From: Phytophthora quininea
Lineage: Eukaryota; Oomycota; Peronosporomycetes; Peronosporales; Peronosporaceae
DNA length: 64,000 nucleotides
Assembly (NCBI GenBank): GCA_011947345.1
Contig: JAAVTG010000554.1
Span: forward strand, 1,426,001-1,490,000
Direction of reading: 5' to 3'
Position 1 is the stretch's first letter, and every line of letters starts with the position of its first letter. Positions 25,780 to 36,195 of the stretch are shown piece by piece. Under the pieces are notes generated by a model, which was given only the letters and a program-made list of their open reading frames with translations, was not told the origin of the DNA and ran no database searches. The translations under genes were made by a program, and so were the position numbers.

Positions 25780-26779
25780 ATCTTCATGGCCTGCTGCTCC
25801 TTGAGCTTGCGCGTCCCGCCAATAGCGTCAATCTCGTCGATGAAGATGATGCACGGCGCTTTCCGCTTGGCCGACTCGAACAGGTCGCGCACTCGACGCG
25901 CACCTACGCCCACATACATCTCCTCGAACTCGGATCCCGACGAGTAGAAGAACGGCACACCTGCTTCTCCCGCAATAGCTCTGGCCAACAGCGTCTTACC
26001 AGTTCCGGGCGGCCCCGTCAGTAAAACACCCTTGGGCAGGTTGCCGCCCAGTCGGGTGAACCGTGCAGGGTCTCTCAGAAACTGAACAATCTCCTCTAGT
26101 TCCTGTTTGGCCTCGGTGGCTCCTTTGACGTCGCTAAAGCGCTTGTCACTGCCGGTAGCCCCATCACTTTGGACGCTGAGCCGATCTTGCCCACCTTCTC
26201 GTCCAGCATGGCGCCAAGCGCTGAGACGACAAGGAAGGCCACCCCCAGAGTGCGCAGCGTCTTCCACATGTTGCTCTTGAAGCTTCCTTCCACCATGGAC
26301 ACGTACACTGGGTCCTGCGCCGTCCCGCCCTGATTGCTTCCGAGAGAAGACGCCGCAGCCGCCAGACCGCCAAACTGCCCGGCAGAGCCTGCGACTGCCC
26401 CATAGGAACTGGAGACTTGGGGCTGCGTGAGCTGCGGCAGATCCACCGTGTCCAGGCGGTTGGTCTTGACCAGCGCCTTAATGTATTCCTTGTGTGCTGC
26501 CTCGTCCAGCGCAAAGCGGTTTTCCTCCACGCGCCGCACCACCAGCGCCGGGTAGTTGTTGCGGTTCAGCTCCTGCAGGAAGCGCAGTTGCGCGTAGGCG
26601 TCCGTCGGGTTGGCGTTGGCCGCCTGCTCCAGCGACTTGAGCTGTTTGAGCTTCCCACGCTGCGTCATGCTGAACAGCGAGCGGCTGGCGACGGCTTGTA
26701 GCGGAGAGAGCCGCATCGGGTTGAGAGGGTTGGCATGGGAGCGCGCGAGACGCTGCAGCAGACGCGCCTGCAGCACCAT
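24819..26779 (-). CDS. Mitochondrial i-AAA zinc metalloprotease (YME1/FtsH family)
   Basis: Inner-membrane ATP-dependent protease that degrades unfolded or surplus membrane proteins. The N-terminal 60 residues are Arg/Ser/Leu-rich (mitochondrial presequence). A single hydrophobic segment, [15 protein letters not shown], is the membrane anchor; one TM span with the following AAA domain suggests the YME1 (i-AAA) rather than the m-AAA topology. The AAA module has Walker A GPPGTGKT, the pore-loop-containing [18 protein letters not shown], Walker B IIFIDEID and the second-region-of-homology Arg pair RPGRFDRH. The peptidase zinc motif HEGGH is at 25344-25358, and the third ligand Asp is expected in the later conserved [13 protein letters not shown]. 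One frame break in the C4 run at 26160-26163 separates the presequence/TM part from the AAA part. It converges tail-to-tail with the dynein gene, 169 nt apart. Confidence 0.93.
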
Positions 26780-26816
26780 CGCGGACGAGCTTCTAGAATC
26801 GGATTAGCGCTTCTGG

Positions 26817-26945
26817 CTGCGGTGGAGGCTGTCTTACCTGCAATCGGTGCCAATGGATGTGACAGTGAAATGATTTGTAACGAGCAGCTAGTGCCACAAT
26901 TGTTCAGCTTATTACATAAACGATGCATATGTATTATTGAAATGA
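26817..26945 (-). repeat. Dispersed repeat copy A, at the 5' edge of the YME1-like gene
   Basis: About 130 bp alignable with 29981-30090. Shared blocks include TGCGGTGGAG, ATGGATGT/ACGGATGT, CAGTGAAAT, CCACAATTG and TTACATAAA then ATGCAT. The minus-strand translations are also similar (copy A CNKLNNCGTS...ISLSHPLAP; copy B CNRWTNCGIS...ISLIHPLKP), which suggests that an ancient coding element was the source. It begins 38 bp upstream of the protease ATG, so it occupies the likely promoter. Confidence 0.7.
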
Positions 26946-29900
26946 CATTAGTTCTAATTCCAATTCCATCTCTCTGGTTTTGTGGCAATGGCGAAAGGGA
27001 TTTACGGCTGAATACGCTTATCTCGCCTGAATTATACTGGTGGATCACAGTCTAGTCTAACACTACTTGCAACCGGTATTCGGGATACTCAAAACTACTC
27101 AGTTTGTGGGAAGCGACCTGAATATATAGTTGTCATGACTTTGAGGACAATTTGACCAGGCACTGAGCAGATGACGCGGCTTCAAAGCAGGCCCGTTAAA
27201 TGCGGTGCCACATACACCTTGAAATTGCAATGTTTTATTTCAAACAAAACTTTCTATTCCAGCCTTCGTGTACCTCTAGTATTGAGATAGCAGCCTGGGA
27301 GGTAGATCTAAATCACATTATTTAGAGGCAATAGCCAAAGCCAGTCATCGCGTCGATATAATCGGTAGCTGAACAGTTCAATTTACTTCAACTCAAATTG
27401 TATGTGTAGGCAGACATCAATCAACACGCCTCAGCCGCCTAACCTAACAAATTGATGCCCCGCCGAGTTAAAGACGAAGAAAACAGTAGGGACGGTAATA
27501 TATAAAAAAGCACTGGCCGTAGGGCCGATTAAGCTCATGAGGCAGGTCTGGAGGAGTGGAATGCACGGGATAGTGGCTGCTGGAGGCCGACAAATACCTA
27601 CGAGCCACACGTGAAGCAAGGTTTTTCCGTACAAGCCGTCAAGAGATATCTTCATGCTTGCCGCCACACGAATAAGTGTACCATTATAGCAGCTAACAAT
27701 AGAAGTAGAATTCACGTTTTGGGCAAGCAGAATGCCTCAGAAGCAGATAAGAAGAAAAGCAAGCTGCAGAAGCAAACTCAACTTCACTTTGCAACAATAA
27801 AATGCTTGGTATAATTAGCAATTCGTTATGCTCGGAAGCATACGAAGCCACATGATGAAGTAAAAGCTCTTCTGGAAGTGCGTGTAAAAGCTGTGTATCT
27901 GACCTGCATTGATATGGGGTTTCTTCAACTGCTTATCCCCTTCCTGATTCCATATGTGACACGTAGTAACTTCACGTTTTTCGTGTCACAGCTGCTTCGC
28001 CCTGTGATTAGTCCAGATTCCAGCCGTCTCAGCCTGAACCTGCCCGGTGATGATGCCATGCCATCTGATTCCTACTGTCAAGTGTAATTGTAGAGCAATA
28101 TGGTGTTCGCAAGCATGTTGGCTCAGGATCCAAGTCGTGAATGTTGACTCGCCCCTAAAATCCAAGCTGGCTTGCAAGAATCTTGATGTGATTGATAAGC
28201 GGCATGTTTGCCCCAGGGTCTGCCTTCTTTCACTTGGACCGAGGCAGCAGAGACTTATGCCCCTGAAACCATACCCTACAAGCACGTATTCTGGAGATAT
28301 CTTTCCAGATATTGGTCGAAGGGTAATGGATCAAGCGTCGCCAAACTCAAAGGTCACTACTGCGGAGGGTCGCGCGATCTAAAACCGCTCGCCACTCGTC
28401 GTCATACAAAGATCAAGTCAAACCGATGTACAACGTAAAAGTCCCTAGTTAATAGCCTAACATATAAACAGACTTCAATTTGACATCTAACACGCAAGTG
28501 ACTTGTGATCCGGAAGGAATCCAAGGCCAATTCGTGCCCGAGAAGATTATCCCTACCGGGCACATCAGCTAGGACCGGTCGTCCGCGGGAACTCCACCAA
28601 CTCAGGTCCAAGGTAGGCGGCGGACCAAGGCAGGCCAGCTTTGGAGTGATCCCATCTATTCCATATCCTAGTTGGGCACCTGAGCGGCATTGGGGTGTAC
28701 CGTGTCATGTTAACAACGGTTCTGTGAGGACATCTGTAGTCGTCTCCCAGAATCTCTTGCTCGCTTGACTACAGCACACAGGGACAGCAACCTGCTTTGA
28801 ACTCGAAAGTCCTCCTGCTCCACGTGTTTGTGTTTTCAGGTAAAAGGAGGTGGTGCGCGTAGGATATTCTCGTCGGGTGGTCCAGAAAACTACTGCTCAT
28901 CAGCACTAGACGTTTTTTCCTCAGTTCCTTGGGCCAGTGCGAATAATTAAGAAACCTGCATATTAACTGTGGTGTATTGACTCTGTGTGTTTGGTTCTCA
29001 CTAAGACGACATTTTAACGGTTAGTTCTAATGCCTTTAGAGAGAGAGAGATTCAGTACTAGGGAAAAGAGCGTATGGAAAGCAGGAAATTTTAAACACAA
29101 GCATTTAGTTCACACCTTAAGGCGGGCGGTAACGGGATCCCGATGCATGACGCCCGGTAAGATTGGATCCTGCAATCATCCTGTTTGTTATCTCATGCAG
29201 GTTGGGGTGGCCGACATGTACCATTTGCAAGTCCAACAGCCCCCAGTCTTGATTGTGTGATCGGTAAAACCGTATGATCAAAAAGTATACCGGGATTGTA
29301 TCATTTTGCGGCTGCTCCGGTTCTGGAGGTCATTTTCTATGGAACTAGCTATGGATGGACAAATGTCAAAGACAACGATATATATAGGGCAGATGGTGCG
29401 GCTGTTTTTGACTAGGATAAAGTACAGGCAGCTCGTGGGAAAATGGCAACGACAACACAATAAAGTACCCCCTACGTCGATTGCGCGAGATGCGCAGCCT
29501 GCACATCCGCAAGTCGGACCTCCTCCAGCTGCACACCTCAACCCAAAAGGTCTTGCGCGAAGATTTTGAGATAAAAAGTCGGCTTTTCATCGGGAGGGTT
29601 AATAGATAGTCCTTTAGTTAAAGGCAGTAGCTTACCTTTTATGTGCCCTTTTATGACCATGAACAGCACGTTGTTCTTCGTGAACGCGTTTCAGTTCCCA
29701 GAGCCGGTGGTGGCGATGTCGTCGGCTCATATGAACTTGATTGCCTGCTTTTCTGCGCAGATAAGAGCGTCTACGAGGTCATCGATTGGCAGAATGAACA
29801 TGCCCACGTCGATCGAATCACCGCAAGGCGTGGTGTAGATGCTTTTGCTGATTATGCCCAGCATCCGTGCCGGTACCACGGTTCGAGTACGTGTAGGAAT

Positions 29901-29980
29901 GTGATATCTGCACAAATGGTCTATAAAGGAGCACGCATGATTTCACTAATCATATAACCGTCGCAAGCTGCTGCCAAAAA
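26946..29980. other. Long gene-poor AT-richer stretch
   Basis: No gene is supported. Open frames are short and of non-protein-like composition. The best coding-like piece is on the minus strand at 29727-29915 (VVPARMLGIISKSIYTTPC and FILPIDDLVDAL), followed by a stop and then ADDIATTGSGN in the same direction. Together with the adjacent repeat copy B this may be the eroded body of the same mobile element. I cannot name the family. No terminal repeats or tRNA-like folds were recognised. Confidence 0.45.
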
Positions 29981-30090
29981 TGCGGTGGAGACCATCGGTT
30001 TCAACGGATGTATCAGTGAAATTCTGTGAAAATACAAGCTAATACCACAATTGGTCCACCTGTTACATAAAAATGCATCTGTACTTTTGA
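29981..30090 (-). repeat. Dispersed repeat copy B
   Basis: Diverged second copy of the 26817-26945 repeat, in the same orientation, about 3.15 kb away. Similarity is visible in both DNA and minus-strand translation. Substitutions and small indels are spread over the whole length, so the copies are old. Confidence 0.7.
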
Positions 30091-30284
30091 ATTCATCGTG
30101 AGTGAAATACAAGGTATCGTTGAGCTGTGCCAATACACGTGGCCGTTTGAAAGTTTACATGAAGGTGGTCATTCTCTAGCTGACCCGACAGAAACATGCA
30201 ACGCACGTTTTGCCGTTTTTGACCAATGAGATTCTTGCATTTCGAACGGGGAGGGGCTGGCTGGCATTCACAGAACATCGTGAA

Positions 30285-31432
30285 ATGGGGAAGCAGCGAG
30301 CGCCAAACGGCTCTGCCCCCACCAAACGCTGCGAAGCGTGTGGGAACGAGTATTCGCGAACCAATTTCACCAAGCATCGCTGCAGTAAGCCACGGAAGGT
30401 GCGCCAGCCCCGCAGACAAGAAGTATTGGACCAAGCATCGCGCAGAAGCTGTCGCTAAACAGCGTAAGTAGGGCGCGACTGAGCTTTACAATAAGCTGGC
30501 TAGTAAGTCAAGTGAATAAGGCTGTTGATGGGAGTAATCTGTCTCTAACGCGTTTGTTGTAGACACCCGTGCTCAGTTAGCCGAGCTGGAAGCTGCTCCT
30601 GTCGTACTTACCCCGAGACCGGAGCCAAAAGGCCTGCCTATGAAGCATCCTCTGTTTCCGCTAAGCAAGGATGTTGAGCTTTTTGAATTCGTTTTACAGG
30701 AAGTACGTGTGATATTCTTGATGATCATATGGCTATACTAAAACGTATTTAATGGCAGGTTAGGAAGAAACTGGAGACAGCTCCTGCGAGAGGAAAAACA
30801 CCTGTAAGCAAGAAGAAAAAAGCACGGCTCGGCTGTCCCAGTACCTACAGTAGTAACGCGATACCACACACACGTCAAACTTCTACAACACAAAGTGCTT
30901 CCCACCTAGAAGAAATGTTTGATGCCATCAAAATAAAACTAGACACTATCCTCAGCAGATTGGCAGACAATGTGGCCGGTGGAGTGGACACACGCGCTCC
31001 CACAGGTGGGGCAGCACTACAAACGGATTCTGTAGTCAATGTTTCCGTATTCCCTTCATCAACAGACTGGAAGGATTTATGTCAAATGTACTGGCGGCCC
31101 GATGCATCGCGACATTTGTTTAAACCTCTTCCTCTTCGTGAATGGACAGCGAAGGATCAAAAGCAAGTGGCGCATCTCGTAGTCGTTTCAGTGTGGCAAA
31201 ACTGATCGGGGAAGATGTCATTCGCTTCGCTAAGTTATATGGGATTTCAGAAGACGCTCGGATAACCAACGAACTGTTAATGCGATACCAGAACTATTAC
31301 GCTACACATTGGGGAAATCAAGAAGCAGATCACAGCACGAACACGTTCACTATCGATACACTCGCCCAATTTGTTCGTCTCGATAAGAAACACTGTCGTC
31401 CAGGCACAAATACAATGGCGTTTGCCATTTAG
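30285..31432 (+). CDS. Spliced zinc-finger protein of unknown family in the mobile-element island
   Basis: The ATG at 30285 begins MGKQRAPNGS. Then comes CEACGNEYSRTNFTKHRC, a C-x2-C...H-x-C type finger. Three exons fit well: exon 1 to 30463, intron 30464-30562 (GTAAGT...TTGTAG), exon 2 30563-30702, intron 30703-30758 (GTACGT...GGCAG), exon 3 to 31432. Both junctions keep frame (KQ-HTRAQL; LQE-VRKKLE). Exon 3 encodes a basic linker (SKKKKARLG), a helix (LEEMFDAIKIKLDTILSRL) and a C-terminal region with WKDLCQMYWRPDASRHLF, PLREWT and VAKLIGEDVIRFAKLYG. Two frame breaks are inferred, in the C run near 30410 and near 31165. I do not recognise the C-terminal domain; it may be a transposon DNA-binding protein or a host gene derived from one. 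Confidence 0.55.
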
Positions 31433-31516
31433 GACAGGATCCGGGCTTGTGGGATAGATATTAGTACCTTAATATCGTGCCTTAGTATGTAAATATTGCA
31501 GCGGGGCTGCGTAGCA

Positions 31517-31640
31517 GTGCACGTGCACAGAGGAAGACGTAGGACTCCCCGAGTCTGTCTCTTTAGGCGTCCCGCCTTCGGTTCTATACAAGAACCAAGT
31601 ACAGTCCCGTAACTAGGACTCGCAGAGTCAGTGTCCCTTA
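31517..31640. repeat. Palindromes and a short direct repeat, LTR-like leader sequence
   Basis: A perfect 12-bp palindrome GTGCACGTGCAC lies at 31517-31528. Two direct copies of a 27-bp motif follow at 31540-31566 and 31614-31640; each starts TAGGACTC and holds its own small inverted repeat (GACTC...GAGTC). This structured spacing resembles the leader of an LTR element, but no second LTR was found in the window. Confidence 0.45.
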
Positions 31641-31845
31641 AAACAAGGACAACACTAATTAACTGCAAAAATAGAACTGAATTGAATTGTTATCTGACCT
31701 TGCTTGTAAATGTATAGACTAAACTATGTGGCATAGTTAATCTAAGATATATGCAAATGAGTGGTGGAGAGCCAAATGGCTACACTATGGCTACATAGCC
31801 AAAAATCTACACACGGTTATGACTTTCGTGTAACCCCGTTACAAA

Positions 31846-31982
31846 TATCGTGCCGTAGTAGGTAAATATCGTGTTGTAGTATGTCATTATCGTGTTGTAG
31901 TATCTCGTTATCGTGTCGTAGTACTTGGATATCGTGTCGTAGTACTTGGATATCGTGTCGTAGTACCTGGATATCGTGTCGG
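31846..31982. repeat. 21-bp tandem repeat array, about 6.5 copies
   Basis: Consensus TATCGTGTCGTAGTACTTGGA. Six full units run head to tail, with the last three nearly identical and the first three diverged, and a partial unit ends at 31982. A solitary related unit, TATCGTGCCTTAGTATGTAAA, sits upstream at 31473-31493. The gradient of similarity suggests recent expansion at the right-hand side. Confidence 0.9.
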
Positions 31983-33149
31983 AACATTTTACTCAACTAA
32001 AATTTAGCTCATCAAATGAACTGATGCAACATGGGTTGTTACATCAGTTCTTGGAAGTAGCTTCAGAGATGTTGCCATACAATTTGCTAATGTACCGAAA
32101 TTGCTTCCGACTCTTCGACGAACAGTCGGCCGAAAGGGGTCCTTTAGGGTTAGGTTAACTATACTTAATCTTAGTTAGAGCAATATGGCTACAAATTCAT
32201 TTTGGCAATGAAAGCGCTACTTCTAACACGAAAACTAAAAATAGTCGACGATACCACTCATTGTTTTGTCTTATATCTACAGGAACTGTTGTCGCTTCCG
32301 ATGCAAAAGTAGAAGTGATATATATTGAGTAGTTTGTTAGCTTTCACTAGCTGCTCTCCTATGCATGCTCTTGGAGAACCATTCGTTGGACCCGTCCGTA
32401 CTTGCTGCACCTGCATTACAGTCCGTAGTTGAGCAACCGTCCTTACTTTCTGCAGCCGTACACCTTCCGTAGAGTGTTGGTGTTGGTGGGCTAGACCCCA
32501 GCAACGACTACACGGCGTAGCAACAGGAACTATTACTTTGTTTTAGCTTATCACCCACCAACAAAGGTAGTACGCAAACGGAATGTCAATTGAATTATAT
32601 TTTATTTTGCCTAAAGAAAAGTCGAAGCCACTTTGCTCGGAATGCCATGTTTGACCTACAATGCTTTGAACATACAATTATCACCAATTTATTGGTGCAA
32701 ATATTATATGTTAATTTAAGAAACGAGACTTTGGTTTTGTCTAACCCGAAGAAAATAAAAAGACGTTCGGTCCGGTTGAGTAAGGCATTCGTTATTATAT
32801 TAGCATATATACAATCATTTAAGTAGCGTGCTTGAAATTAGCCTTAACAATCGATTTGCGAGTCAAGTAATTCTGGCTGATTGCTGTTCGCCTCGAGGAA
32901 TGCAGGTGAAGCAAGAAGAAGAGCTGCTGTCACTAGTCGATTTCTAGAGAAGGACGTGCAAATATTCTGACATTAGGTGCTGCTTGAGCTAGTATGCTAG
33001 GGAAAAATATATTACAACAGCTTCTTATACTGTACGTGAGAGGCAATCGGGTCGGAAGTATAGCGCGTAGCGGTAAGTACAAGGTCCGCTGAAGTAAACA
33101 TCGAACTTGATATACAGCTACGCGGCTTGTTCACGCAGATAACAACGAG

Positions 33150-33570
33150 GTTCAACATCTCTTCAGGTAGTTGAGCCCAAGAAACTCCATTTCTCGTGCC
33201 ATTTCAGCTTCGTCATCCACTCCAGTCTCCTTAAATAATTGACGATGTACTTTCAAGAACTTATTCTGATGGATTTCAGTACATTGTCAGTATTGAAGGC
33301 ACGATGGCGCAACTAAATCAGTCAATGCCAGAGCAGCTTTCAAAGGTTTTGATGTTTTGTCCTTTGGCGTCCCCAGTCTCGGATACCATCTCAGATAATT
33401 CTTTTTCCCCAAAAGGGGAGAAACATGAAACAAATACAATATCAAGATCGACATGCCCAATCTTCATTTCAAGGAGCACGGAGGCCGCCAGGATTTGATT
33501 ATCCTGGCGCGCACCGACGTTGATTTTCTCGATATAATACGCTCTAATCACTTTATCACACACTCGCATT
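33150..33570 (-). pseudogene. Coding-like remnant, family unknown
   Basis: The minus-strand frame from 33569 reads MRVCDKVIRAYYIEKINV and then ILAASVLLEMKIGHVDLDIV with normal protein composition, ending at a stop near 33318. In a second frame below it, VHRQLFKETGVDDEAEMARE and MEFLGLNYLKR look like a continuation across a break. Nothing identifies the family. It may be part of a transposase, or a decayed host gene. Confidence 0.3.
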
Positions 33571-34463
33571 TCTTCCGTTATATCGAAGTAATGATTCGAA
33601 TCACTTAGCTCTTGGCCGATTGTAACTTGTGTTGCTATCAGCTATGGAACGAATCCACATGCCAGGGATACACGTCGGCGACTGTAACATCCTGTCATCT
33701 CCTGACAGGAAGCCGATATGATGCGTACATATTTGTAGAATTCGACTCGATATTTATGTTGGGTGATTGGCTTGCCTCAGCGTCGAATCAACTTTAGCAC
33801 TGTCTGCAATTCGGTTGATACTGGATCGCTGATACGTTCGTGAGAGAGGCGTGGTCTCGTCGCTTTCCAGCAGCCGCGGAACAAATTGTCGTTAAACTAT
33901 ACTTCAAAACCTTACTTTGTAGCTGAAGCTGGAGCTGCGCTTTTGTTTTCCTTCAGCTCTGAATTTTTACCCGCAACCACATCCCTGAGTGATTCTTCCG
34001 TTATCGCCAACTTCTGCTTGAAACTGTGGCTATTTTACTGACGTCGTAACAGCTATCGATATCCGTCATAAGTTTTCTGATCGTGTTGCGGTCGCAATAG
34101 TGTCACTCGTTGCTTCAAAACAATATCTCATTTATGTGGTTGATCAATACCAAACAGTGCTGAGCAGCCTTATCCAGATCACCCCGAGCAACCATCCAAG
34201 ATGGCCACCGCGATCTTCATCCAATTTTGCACAATAAAGTAGATTGTTTTGGATGTTAACCATCGGAATAGCATCAATCACAGTTTGGTTTTACCACGAT
34301 AAATAGACAACGATGCCCCCCACACACACACACATACACTGTGTCCTATTGAAATCAAATCAATATTGTATTAACTCAAATGCAAATGCGATGTGCATTG
34401 CCGCCATTTCTGCACCATTCAAGCTTGTTCTGTTCACAATGGCGAGCGGCTCGCCGCTAAGAC

Positions 34464-34509
34464 AATAGACCCTATCCCATACACAAAATAGACCCTATCC
34501 CATACAAAA
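34464..34509. repeat. 23-bp unit in two tandem copies
   Basis: AATAGACCCTATCCCATACA plus three bases occurs at 34464-34486 and again at 34487-34509, differing at one position. It lies just right of the 15-bp palindrome and could be a transposon end, but no inverted partner was found. Confidence 0.75.
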
Positions 34510-34876
34510 ATGGGAGTCGCTTCTGTAAATCAACAACCAAAGCGCCTCAGCCCCTCTGAGCTCATTCACCGGCTGGTGAAAGGCGAAAGCATATCTTTTG
34601 TGTTATAGGAAATGAAAAATTGTTGTACACTGAAAGGACAAAGCAGTAGAAGTATTCTCGGTGCACGGAGGACACTCGAAGTCCAGTACTCGTACGATGC
34701 CTCGTACAGCCACCATGGTCCTGAGATGGCTGGTTCCTGGGCAGCAGTTTTATGAAAATCGCTGCTCACGTGACAGCGCAAGCATCCTGTCGAAATAAAT
34801 ATAATCGTGATGGTAATGCAGGGACACCCGGAAACAATTAAACTGTGTAATTTTGTACATTGTGCCCATCTAGCAT

Positions 34877-36150
34877 TTGGTTAACGTCGCCAAGAAGCAA
34901 ACGAATTATCAGTTCTTGGATGGGTTCAAATCCACACGTGTTATCGGCGATAGTTTTGGGTTCTGGTCCAATGCACCATTGGTGATCCACTTTTCCAGAT
35001 TAGTCGTGTTGAAAAAGTGGTATGACGTTAGTCTAATTAATGGAACTAACACAGCTAAAGATATGCCGTACAACTCGCAATTGTATCGAATTAAACGAGC
35101 CTATGACGCCTGTGGTACCGATTCAACTGTCTGGACGCATGCAAACCGTGGGTCGGGTGCAAAACTAGCCGAAGCTTACTGAGCAAGTGAAGAACAGACC
35201 CGCCACCTTGGCAGATGGAACGCAACTCGCATGGAGGGCCGCTACTTGATGTCATTGCCTAAAAAAGCAATGTGAGCATTGGCGGGTTCCCTACGAAAGG
35301 TGGATTGTATTGGTTGCTCTATGCATGTGTTGTTCCCAGCAATGAGCTGCAACGTCTTGTGTTTTCTGATGAAGAAAAGTCGGAGGAGTTGATTGTTTCC
35401 AGTGACAAAACTGAAATTGCCGCTGGTGCTTTTGAAAAGATGATCAAACATATACGGGTTATTTCTCTGCAGGACTCAATTAGTTTTCGTGAAAAGTATC
35501 CGAACCATCGCTTGTGGAAACACTCCCTCTGTTTAGTTTCGTGGAATATGCTTCACTTCAGAAGGACGTGACAACAACAGCATATACAATGGTTACACCT
35601 GAGCTGCATACTTTAGAATCTGTCGTACCGCATCTAATAGCAGTGCTGAGAGAACACTTTGAAGCATTGAGCGGAAAATTGATGCATTGGCGGCTGGAGT
35701 AGGCTCGATCAGAGATTTCTAAAACAAACGACCCGTTGTTCGTTGGGAAGACATTGAGGGCAGTGATACTTCGGATATTGAGATCTATCCTAATACCCAG
35801 GTGTCTAGCAGTGCGGCGCGCTGTTGCGAAATTAGCAACACAACTGTGAAATTGAGTAGATCTGAACGAATGGTGGTAGACTTGTGACGGGGTTTTCTGT
35901 TGGAGTAGGAGGTCAGATGTCAATAGCTGAAGCAGACAAGCGTCTAGGAACTAAATGGCGACAGAACCCCACCGAATCAAGATTCTACCTGCGTCGAAAG
36001 CGATATTATGACGCAGTCTCAACTATAGCCGCTAGAGATGGCATTGACACACATACTCTAAGTACTTTACACTTCCTCATTTTAAGCGCATACGGTGTAT
36101 GCTTGAGACAGAGTGCTGCTCGCTCTGTTTCACCTGATAGCACTCTGTAG
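34877..36150 (+). mobile_element. Crypton element remnant: tyrosine recombinase and GCR1_C-like domain
   Basis: Cryptons are eukaryotic DNA transposons mobilised by a tyrosine recombinase, with no terminal inverted repeats. The left part reads MPYNSQLYRIKRAYDACGT, then THANRGSGAKLAEAY, giving the HxxR catalytic motif. Next come EEQTRHLGRWN and MEGRYLMSLPKKAM, whose Tyr is the expected nucleophile; this matches the recombinase/Ndc10-like core of oomycete Cryptons. After a break the frame continues ALAG, FPTKGGLYWL, VVPSNELQRLVF. The right part (35884-36150) has SIAEADKRLGTKWRQNPTESRF, shown here in its key residues K-W-R and R-R-K, like the GCR1_C DNA-binding domain at Crypton C-termini. Two stops are in the same frame as the coding sequence: TGA after AEAY, and TGA after KKAM where relatives have Arg (CGA). 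The copy is therefore dead. The left boundary is uncertain. Confidence 0.82.
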
Positions 36151-36195
36151 CCCGACCTACGCCTACAGAGTTTAGTCTGATGGAAACATTTGGCT

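Larger units (their letters stand above)
31983..34876. other. Gene-poor AT-rich stretch with small repeats
   Basis: No intact gene is recognised. Features that can be seen: a coding-like minus-strand fragment (33150-33570, listed separately), a CA microsatellite around 34318-34335, a 15-bp palindrome GGCGAGC-G-GCTCGCC at 34441-34455, and a 23-bp unit repeated twice at 34464-34509. Composition is typical of degenerated transposon sequence. Confidence 0.45.

Noticed and set aside
27431..27715. Hydrophobic 94-residue frame on the minus strand
   Set aside because: Could be read as membrane segments, but it is isolated in AT-rich debris with no neighbours, introns or conservation to support it.
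29120..29180. GC-rich imperfect stem considered as a tRNA
   Set aside because: No T-loop or anticodon arm of correct spacing could be drawn.
31846..31982. Tandem array considered as a CRISPR-like or origin repeat
   Set aside because: Units are head-to-tail without spacers and the genome is eukaryotic; it is a simple minisatellite.
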